Shown piece by piece: positions 11,985 through 18,196 of a stretch of 64,000 nucleotides of DNA (within the stretch, counting starts at the first letter, position 1; each line of letters begins with the position of its first letter). The stretch spans positions 41,234-105,233 of the forward strand of contig QLUR01000004.1 in assembly GCA_018725565.1 (NCBI GenBank), written 5' to 3'. The position numbers were made by a program, and so were the translations under genes. The notes below the pieces were generated by a model. The model searched no databases. It was not told the origin of the DNA and saw nothing but the letters and a program-made list of their open reading frames with translations. This DNA is from Bacillota bacterium (GTDB taxonomy: Bacteria; Bacillota; Dethiobacteria; Dethiobacterales; Dethiobacteraceae).

Positions 11985-13289
11985 GTGCGTATCATGATCA
12001 TCGGCAGCGGCGGCCGCGAGCATGCTCTGGCCTGGAAACTAAGCCTGAGTTCCTGGGTGCAAAAAATCTACTGTATCCCCGGCAATCCCGGCATTGCGCA
12101 GGTAGCCAAATGTCTGCCGGCAAACATTGAGGACTCTGACAGACTGATTCATCTCGCGGTGCAAAATGAAGTGGACTTAGTGGTGATAGGGCCGGAGACA
12201 CCGCTGGCTGCCGGCCTGGTTGATGACCTTACCGCTGCCGGAGTGCTCGCTTTTGGACCGGGCAAGGCTGCCGCGCAACTGGAAAGCAGCAAGGTCTTTG
12301 CCAAGCAGCTGATGGAGAGGTACCAGATCCCGACCGCTGCCGGCAGTGCCTTTACCGGTTCTGCCGCTGCCCTCGCGGAAATAGAAAAAAGGGGTACTCC
12401 TATAGTAGTCAAGGCAGACGGCCTGGCGGCAGGCAAGGGGGTAGTCGTGGCCGCCACCAGGGAAGAAGCGGCACAGGCAGTGCGCCGGATTATGGACGAA
12501 CGCGCCTTCGGGGAGGCCGGCAAAAAGGTGCTGCTTGAAGAATACCTGGTGGGAGAGGAAGTCTCCGTCCTCAGCTTCACCGATGGGGAGACCATCATCC
12601 CGATGGCCTCCGCTCAAGACCACAAAGCCGTCTTTGACGGGGATGACGGCCCTAACACCGGCGGCATGGGGGCTATCTCCCCGGCGCCGCAGCTGACGCC
12701 GGAGCTGCTTTCTGCAGTGCAGGAAGAGGTTCTGGTACCCACCATCCGCGCCCTGCGCCGTGAAGGTATCGTTTTCCGCGGCGTACTCTACGCCGGGCTG
12801 ATGATCACGGCCGACGGCCCAAAAGTGCTGGAATTCAATGTGCGTTTCGGCGACCCGGAGTGCCAGGTAATCCTGCCCCGCTTAAAGAGCGACCTCGGAA
12901 AAATAATGCTTGCCACCATTAACGGCAACCTCAGCGAAAAGGAATTGCGCTGGCACAACTACCACACCGCCTGCGTGGTGATGGCTTCCGGCGGCTATCC
13001 CGGACCTTACGAAAAGAATCATGTTATTGCTGGCCTGGAGCAGGCGGCAAGCATGCAGGATACCTTAGTCTTTCACGCCGGTACGGCGCTCCAGGAAGGC
13101 AACATCGTAACTAACGGCGGCCGCGTCCTCTCCGTGACGGCCTGGGGCGCCACCCTGCCGGCGGCTCTGGACAAGACTTACGCCGCCTGCCGGTCCATCT
13201 CTTTTGACGGCGCCCACTACCGCAAAGACATCGGTCACCGTGCCCTGCGCCACATTAAGGAATCATATGACATTTCTTTTATGCACTAA
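11985..13289 (+). CDS. purD: Phosphoribosylamine-glycine ligase PurD
   Basis: PurD joins glycine to phosphoribosylamine to form GAR (step 2). The protein is a 434-residue ATP-grasp enzyme starting at GTG 11985 with TAGGAGGGAAG just upstream. IIGSGGREHALAWKL at the N-terminus, IVVKADGLAAGKGV near residue 138, and EFNVRFGDPECQVILPRL near 281 are the standard motifs. It is the last gene of the purine operon; its stop codon lies in the first copy of a 22-base tandem repeat. Confidence 0.97.
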   Translation: MRIMIIGSGGREHALAWKLSLSSWVQKIYCIPGNPGIAQVAKCLPANIEDSDRLIHLAVQNEVDLVVIGPETPLAAGLVDDLTAAGVLAFGPGKAAAQLESSKVFAKQLMERYQIPTAAGSAFTGSAAALAEIEKRGTPIVVKADGLAAGKGVVVAATREEAAQAVRRIMDERAFGEAGKKVLLEEYLVGEEVSVLSFTDGETIIPMASAQDHKAVFDGDDGPNTGGMGAISPAPQLTPELLSAVQEEVLVPTIRALRREGIVFRGVLYAGLMITADGPKVLEFNVRFGDPECQVILPRLKSDLGKIMLATINGNLSEKELRWHNYHTACVVMASGGYPGPYEKNHVIAGLEQAASMQDTLVFHAGTALQEGNIVTNGGRVLSVTAWGATLPAALDKTYAACRSISFDGAHYRKDIGHRALRHIKESYDISFMH

Positions 13290-13323
13290 GCGTATAATCA
13301 TTAAATACTAAGCGTATAATCAT
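13285..13323 (+). repeat. Tandem 17/22-base repeat containing TATAAT
   Basis: ACTAAGCGTATAATCAT occurs at 13285-13301 and again at 13307-13323, a 22-base period. The first copy includes the purD stop. Each unit holds a perfect TATAAT, so the copies could be -10 boxes for the lipoprotein gene, but neither has a good -35 at 16-18 bases; the best hexamer (ATGACA, 13267-13272) is 20 bases away from the first. Recent slippage duplication is equally possible. Confidence 0.6.
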
Positions 13324-13346
13324 AAAAAATACGAGGGGGTATTAAC

Positions 13347-13877
13347 GTGAACAAGCGGCTCATCCCGATGCTGCTGATTGCCATGACCCTGGCAACCGGC
13401 TGTCCGCGCCGTCAGGCGCAGCCGCTGCAGCCGCCAGCCCCGCCAGCTCCGCCTGAGTATTCCGTTGCTGTTTACTATGGCGACCGGGAGGCGGAATTCC
13501 TGATCCCTGAGCAGCGGAAAATAACGGTGCCGGCAGGACAAACGCTCCTTTCATTGGCTGCCGCTGAACTGCTGCTTGACCCGCAGACCCCCGACGCCGT
13601 GCGCCTGATCCCGCCGGAAACAGAAATCCTCGGCGTAAGTGCGGAAAACAAGATTATAACAGTAAACTTCAATGAAAAGCTGCGTGACAACTTTGCGGGC
13701 GGCTCCTCCAGCGAAGGACTGCTCATTTACAGCGTTGTCAATACCCTTACCGGGATTGAAGGGTACCAGAATTATACGGTCCGCTTCCTGCTCAACGGTG
13801 AAACATTTGAAAGTATCGGCGGCCACATTTCCGCCGAGGAACTGTTTGAGCGCAACGAAACGCTGATCAGAAAATGA
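13347..13877 (+). CDS. GerMN-domain spore germination-type lipoprotein
   Basis: A 176-residue secreted lipoprotein. The signal peptide ends in a lipobox (LATGC, Cys near residue 19), followed by a Pro/Ala-rich spacer (PPAPPAPP) and one GerMN domain (about residues 37-165: VAVYYGDREAEFLIPEQRKI, TEILGVSAENKIITVNFNEKL, LLIYSVVNTLTGIEGYQ). In B. subtilis GerM, with two such domains, takes part in sporulation and germination; a single-domain lipoprotein form is common in Clostridia. It would sit on the outer face of the membrane. GTG start with GAGGGGG upstream. It probably has its own promoter, though read-through from purD is possible. Confidence 0.85.
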   Translation: MNKRLIPMLLIAMTLATGCPRRQAQPLQPPAPPAPPEYSVAVYYGDREAEFLIPEQRKITVPAGQTLLSLAAAELLLDPQTPDAVRLIPPETEILGVSAENKIITVNFNEKLRDNFAGGSSSEGLLIYSVVNTLTGIEGYQNYTVRFLLNGETFESIGGHISAEELFERNETLIRK

Positions 13878-14353
13878 TTCTTCCCGCAGCGCAGCGCTCG
13901 CTTACGGCGGACACAAAGACCGCGCCAGTGCCGCCATGACGCTGGCGGCGCTGTACGGGGCATGGGGAGCGGGATAAGGCTGGGGAGTATTTCAACAGAA
14001 CGCGGTACCGGGAGCAGGACAGCGTCAAGGTATATCAGGTATTTATGCGCGTCAGGACACAGACGGCCTTCAGCGGTTATTTTTTGAAACTTTTTAAAAA
14101 TGGCAGGATTCTGTTTTTTATTGCCGAAGTAAACATCACAGTATTATATTAACAATTACACTAGCAAGCTGCAAATGCAAGCATATTTTGGCATTTCCGC
14201 TTTAACTGTACATGCCGAACTGGTGAAAATTAAGCTGTGGGGGTGATATGAAAGGAAACTTTCATGGGGCCGCAAGAGCCGGGCAAAGCGGCATCCTCGC
14301 ATTATGCTTCGGGATTACAGGAAGTATATGTAAGTAAATGGGGAGGACAAGTC
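13878..14353 (+). other. 476-base non-coding region upstream of the first SLH esterase
   Basis: No credible gene. It contains an 11-bp hairpin at 13926-13953 (CAGTGCCGCCA, loop TGACGC, TGGCGGCGCTG) without a T-run, then A+T-rich DNA, a GGCAGGATT...CCGAAG motif copy at 14102-14130, and a structured leader at about 14247-14310. The 3' third is probably promoter plus 5' UTR of the esterase gene. Confidence 0.6.
14247..14320 (+). promoter_or_regulatory. Structured 5' leader of the first SLH esterase
   Basis: A perfect 7-bp hairpin with a GNRA loop (ATGAAAG-GAAA-CTTTCAT, 14248-14265) is followed directly by GGGGCCGCAAGAGCCGGGC, in which GCCGC pairs with GCGGC downstream, and then by CGGGATTACAGG. 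A GAAA-capped stem followed by GGG, GCAA and AGCC recalls cyclic-di-GMP-I (GEMM) riboswitches, but the core bases do not match that consensus exactly, so I call only a structured leader. Confidence 0.35.
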
Positions 14354-16030
14354 ATGAATCTTCTGAAAAGATGCATCAGCGTTTTTGCGGTTATGCTGGC
14401 AGTTGCTTTAGTGTGGGTCAATAGTGCCGAAGGAACACAGCCCCTGCGGACAAGTTCACTCGAGCATGGTAATCGCGTGCGTACTTTTAGCTATTACGTA
14501 CCCACCGGGCATGACATCCGAACAGAGGCGCCTCTTGTTATCTCCCTGCATGGGTTAGGCAGCAGTGGAGCGGGGCAGGCAGTGCTAACCGGGGCCGCGG
14601 CAGTTGCGGAACAAAATGGGTTCATTGTCGCTTTCCCCAACTGTTTTCCGCTGACGGGAACGCATCCGAATCTGCCAGCCCTGCCGGGTGCCAACCTGCA
14701 GTGGAATATCGGCATTGATATGTCTTTGCAGTACAGAGCCGGTGTTGACGATGTCGGCTTTATTTCAGAGTTGATTGATTATTTTGCAGAAAAATATAAT
14801 ATCGACCTGACCCGCGTTTACGTCAAGGGGATGTCAAATGGCGCAATGCTGGCTTATCGATTGGCCATTGAACTCTCGGACAGGATTGCCGCGGTAGCGG
14901 GGGTTACCGCGCCAATGACAGTAAACTTTGCAGAGGCGAAGCCCCAAAGGCCGGTCTCCGTAATCATCATGATGGGAGACCAGGATCCGGTAGTCCCATA
15001 CGCCGGGGGCAGAGTCTTTCTGCACACTGAGGCGACAGCCGCCTTTTGGGCGGCTGCAAACGGCATCGCCACGGTTCCGCAGTCAGTATATTTGCCGCTG
15101 ACTGCGGCAGGTGACCCCACCCTTATTCGCCGCACTTCTTACACCGGAGGCCTGGGTGGCGCCGAAGTAATATTGTACACAATAATAGGCGGCGGTCATA
15201 CCTGGCCCGATGGGCCGCAATATGCGCCAATCGCTGCGATTGGCCGCGTCTCAAGGCATATCAATGGCAGCAGGGTAATTTGGGAGCATTTCGCAGAACA
15301 TTCTCTCGGCAGGCGGGCAGCTATTATGGTTGAAGCTGCTGAAGCGGCGCCTTTCGCCACCCAGGAAGCAATCAGGACTGCGCGGGCGCGGCATAAAGCC
15401 GCACTGGCGGCGGTAGAGGACCTGCCTGACGGAGAAGGTAAAAAAGCCCTGATTGCCAGGCTGCGTGCCGTTGAAACCAGATTCCTGCCGGCATTGGCAG
15501 ACATCGCCGACCACTGGGGCAGAAGTTCCATCAAAATGCTGGCCGGGAAAGGCATTGTCAGCGGCTATCCCGATGGCAAATTCAGGCCCGAGGCCGGTAT
15601 CACCCGGGCTGAGTTTGTTGCCATGCTGACCCGTGCCCTGGAGCTCGCCGCAAAGCCTGAAACGGCGGCCAGATTCAAGGACGCCGCCGGATTTGGCTGG
15701 GCCAAAGGTGCTATTGGTGCCGCGGTAGACGCCGGTCTTGTCGCCGGAATGCCTGATGGTAAATTTACCCCGGCACGTCAAATAACCAGGGCAGAGATTG
15801 CTGCTATCCTGGCGCGTGTGGTAGAACGTCGCTTAGTGCCGGTCCCCACGGTTAAGGGGGTTGAATTTGCAGATGCGGGAGTCATTCCTGCCTGGGCTGC
15901 GGCTGCAGTCAGAAAGGCCAATACCGCCGGGTTGGTGCGCGGCTTCCCGGATGGTACCTTCCGGCCTGGCAGAAGCGTTACCCGGGCGGAGACAGCAGCT
16001 ATGCTGCACCGTCTGGTAGCGGAAAGGTAA
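14354..16030 (+). CDS. Secreted SLH-anchored esterase / PHB-depolymerase-like protein
   Basis: A 558-residue surface enzyme. Residues 1-27 are a signal peptide; 35-320 form an LpqC/PHB-depolymerase/feruloyl-esterase-type alpha/beta hydrolase; about 378-558 hold three SLH domains that bind secondary cell-wall polymer. The catalytic triad is complete: Ser161 in GMSNG, Asp211 in GDQDPVVPY, His282 in GGGHTWPDG; HGLG near 66-69 provides the oxyanion hole. The substrate cannot be told from sequence: polyhydroxyalkanoate, acetylated or feruloylated polysaccharide are all possible. ATG 14354 has a GGGGAGGAC site; the frame open from 14264 is leader. A strong terminator follows. Confidence 0.85.
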   Translation: MNLLKRCISVFAVMLAVALVWVNSAEGTQPLRTSSLEHGNRVRTFSYYVPTGHDIRTEAPLVISLHGLGSSGAGQAVLTGAAAVAEQNGFIVAFPNCFPLTGTHPNLPALPGANLQWNIGIDMSLQYRAGVDDVGFISELIDYFAEKYNIDLTRVYVKGMSNGAMLAYRLAIELSDRIAAVAGVTAPMTVNFAEAKPQRPVSVIIMMGDQDPVVPYAGGRVFLHTEATAAFWAAANGIATVPQSVYLPLTAAGDPTLIRRTSYTGGLGGAEVILYTIIGGGHTWPDGPQYAPIAAIGRVSRHINGSRVIWEHFAEHSLGRRAAIMVEAAEAAPFATQEAIRTARARHKAALAAVEDLPDGEGKKALIARLRAVETRFLPALADIADHWGRSSIKMLAGKGIVSGYPDGKFRPEAGITRAEFVAMLTRALELAAKPETAARFKDAAGFGWAKGAIGAAVDAGLVAGMPDGKFTPARQITRAEIAAILARVVERRLVPVPTVKGVEFADAGVIPAWAAAAVRKANTAGLVRGFPDGTFRPGRSVTRAETAAMLHRLVAER

Positions 16031-16044
16031 CAGTATAGCCAGAG

Positions 16045-16074
16045 GGGCCCTGCTAACAGGCAGGGCCCTTTTTT
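16045..16074 (+). terminator. Rho-independent terminator after the first SLH esterase
   Basis: GGGCCCTGC, loop TAACAG, GCAGGGCCC, then six T: a 9-bp G+C-rich perfect stem with T-run. Confidence 0.93.
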
Positions 16075-16158
16075 AGGAGGGGATAACACCGCCTCATGCT
16101 AATTTCAGGGGGCTGTTGTTTTCAAGGATGTCGAATTGCAGATTATGGCAAATAATTG

Positions 16159-16187
16159 TTGAACATTCAATTGCCTTTAGGTATACT
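16159..16187 (+). promoter_or_regulatory. Sigma-A-type promoter of the SDR genes
   Basis: TTGAAC (16159-16164), 17-base spacer, TATACT (16182-16187). It sits about 50 bases before the SDR start and after the esterase terminator, so the two SDR genes form their own transcription unit. Confidence 0.7.
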
Positions 16188-16238
16188 GGGCACAGGTGGA
16201 TTTCTGAAAAGCCATTATTTATAAAGGAGATAAAATAT

Positions 16239-17006
16239 TTGGAAATTAGAAAGTTTGAAGGAAAAATCGCGCTGGTTACCGGAGCGACTTCAGGGATAGG
16301 ACGCGCCGCGGCGATTGCTTTCGCCCGCGAGGGAGCGACAGTCGTCATGGCGGCCAGACGTGAAGAGCGCGGCGCGGAGGTTGTGAATCAGATCGCCGCG
16401 TTTGGCGGAAAGTCCCTTTTCGTGAAAACGGACGTCCGTAAATCAGAGGACGTAGACAATCTGTTTAAAACCATTATGGACAAGTACGGCTGTTTGGACT
16501 TTGCATTCAACAACGCCGGAGTGTCTTCACCGCACAACCCAACAACCATCAAAATTGACGACAACGAGTGGGACCGGATTATGGAAACCAATCTGCGCGG
16601 CGTCTGGCTCTGCATGAGGCACGAAATCAACATCATGAAGAAACAGGGTGGCGGCGCCATCGTCAACACAGCTTCCATTTTAGGCTTTGTGGGCGACTGG
16701 GGACTCACACACTACTGCGCCTCCAAGCACGGTTCTCTGGGGCTGGCTAAAACAGCTGCCCTAGAATACTGCAAGGATAACATCCGCATCAATACTATCT
16801 GTCCCGGTCCCATCATGACGGAAATGCTGGAAATGGCTCTTCCCTACATGCCCAAGATGTTAGATATCATGGCCAGCAAGACAGCCCTGCGGCGTGTTGG
16901 TGATCCCGAGGAAATCGCGGGCGCTGCCTTGTGGCTGTGCACGGATGAGGCGGCGTTCATGATCGGCAAAGAAATCGCTATCGACGGCGGATATGTCACC
17001 TATTAA
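16239..17006 (+). CDS. Short-chain dehydrogenase/reductase (intact)
   Basis: A 255-residue classical SDR, NAD(P)-dependent oxidoreductase of unknown substrate. Cofactor motif TGATSGIG near residues 14-21, NNAG near 90, active-site Ser in NTASILG near 143, and YCASK near 159. The C-terminal IDGGYVTY is typical. The frame is open from 16116, but TTG 16239 has an ideal AAGGAGA site nine bases upstream. The next gene is a broken paralogue with the same architecture and a 20-base gap, so this pair arose by duplication. Confidence 0.88.
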   Translation: MEIRKFEGKIALVTGATSGIGRAAAIAFAREGATVVMAARREERGAEVVNQIAAFGGKSLFVKTDVRKSEDVDNLFKTIMDKYGCLDFAFNNAGVSSPHNPTTIKIDDNEWDRIMETNLRGVWLCMRHEINIMKKQGGGAIVNTASILGFVGDWGLTHYCASKHGSLGLAKTAALEYCKDNIRINTICPGPIMTEMLEMALPYMPKMLDIMASKTALRRVGDPEEIAGAALWLCTDEAAFMIGKEIAIDGGYVTY

Positions 17007-17026
17007 CGAGATAGAGGAGACACGCA

Positions 17027-17798
17027 TTGAATACGAAAAGATTTCAAGATAAAGTCGTACTGGTCACCGGCGGCAATTCCGGAATCGGAAAGGCCACGGC
17101 GTTGTCCTTCGGGCGAGAAGGGGCTAAAGTCATCATCGCCGCACGCCGCGAAAAAGAAGGCGCCGAAGTAGTGGATGAGATTAAAAGACAAGGCGGTGAA
17201 GCCTTGTTTGTGCAAACAGATCTGAGGACCGGCAGCGAAATCGACAGGCTGTTTGCAGCCGTTAAAGAGAAGTACGGAACGCTCAACTGCGCTTTCAATA
17301 ACGCCGGTGTCTGGCCGGAAATGAAACTGACCGCCGACTACACCCTTGAAGAATTCGACGAGGTCATGAACATTAACGTGAAAGCCGTCTGGCTTTGCAT
17401 GAAACACGAAATCGCCCTGATGACAGAAGCGGGCGGCGGAGCCATCGTCAATTGTTCATCTGTCGCAGGGATGGGGCGGCCGGGAGGAAACGGCCCTCTA
17501 CACCGCCAGCAAGCATGCCGTAATCGGGCTTACCCGTGCGGCAGCGATTGAATTCGGTCGAAAGAAGATCCGCATCAACGCGGTGTGCCCTGGCTTCACT
17601 GAAACACCGATGCTGGAGCGCCAGTTGGCGGATTGCGGAGAAGCGTGAGAAAAACTAATGTTCCAGGGCATTCCGCTGGGGCGCTATGGAAAACCGGAGG
17701 AAATTGCCAGTAACGTCCTTTTCTTGTGTTCAGATGCCGCGTCTTATATCACCGCAAAAAGTATTGTGATAAGCGGCGGTCAGGGCATTCGTTCATAA
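17027..17798 (+). pseudogene. Short-chain dehydrogenase/reductase with frameshift and nonsense codon
   Basis: Reads as a classical SDR from TTG 17027 (AGAGGAGA upstream): TGGNSGIG, NNAG and NCSSVAGM in the first frame. Near 17473-17476, a GGGG run, the frame shifts by one; the next frame continues the protein as GGREETALYTASKHAVIGLTR, with the catalytic YTASK. That frame is then cut by TGA at 17646-17648 (context [18 protein letters not shown], probably once CGA) and runs on to [11 protein letters not shown] and a TAA at 17796-17798. Two independent lesions make a sequencing error an unlikely sole explanation. If translated, the product would stop 174 residues in, without the catalytic Tyr/Lys. 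Confidence 0.85.
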
Positions 17799-17861
17799 AA
17801 ATAGCCTGCTGGATTGTATCAACCGCCCTTGAAAAAAGCGAAGCGCATGAAAAAGCAACCC

Positions 17862-17892
17862 TAACGCCGGAGGTCCGGCGTTAATTTATTTC
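17862..17892 (+). terminator. Hairpin terminator after the SDR pair
   Basis: TAACGCCGG, loop AGGT, CCGGCGTTA (17862-17883): a perfect 9-bp stem, followed by ATTTATTT, a weak T-tract. Confidence 0.7.
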
Positions 17893-18196
17893 TAAAAATA
17901 TTTTTGAACACTTTGAATATTTTGGCAGGATTTTTTTTGCAGAATGTGACAAATGTTATGATTATCATTATTACCATCTTTAGCTAATTTTCATGTCAGA
18001 ATCTTTGAAAATTTTGTACTGCATAAATCTTCGGTCAAATCACGTGGCCCAGCAAATCTTTTTTTAAAACAAGGGGGTGAAGTCGTGACATCAGGGTATC
18101 CCGGCAGCTGTGGTTGTTTCTCCGGGCCTTATGACGGGATCCCAAAGGCGTCAGGTGTTAAGCCGAAAATCAGAAATTTAAGGAGGTTGACAAAGG
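17884..18196 (+). other. A+T-rich upstream region and leader of the second SLH esterase
   Basis: No gene. The first 180 bases are very A+T-rich and carry a GGCAGGATT...GCAGAATG motif copy at 17924-17946. From about 18078 a G+C-richer leader begins (two GTCA/TGAC and GACG/CGTC complementary pairs), ending in the AAGGAGG ribosome site. The layout, A+T-rich block, motif, then leader of about 110 bases, mirrors the first SLH esterase gene. Confidence 0.5.

Noticed and set aside
14264..14353. N-terminal extension of the first SLH esterase
   Set aside because: The extra 30 codons precede the signal peptide and lie in a structured leader; ATG 14354 has a good ribosome site.
17646..17648. TGA in the SDR pseudogene read as selenocysteine
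   Set aside because: SDR proteins have no catalytic Cys/Sec at this place, no insertion hairpin is seen, and a separate frameshift lies upstream.
18186..18191. TTGACA as a promoter -35 just before the second SLH gene
   Set aside because: It is part of the ribosome-binding stretch and lies too close to the start; no -10 follows upstream of the coding region.
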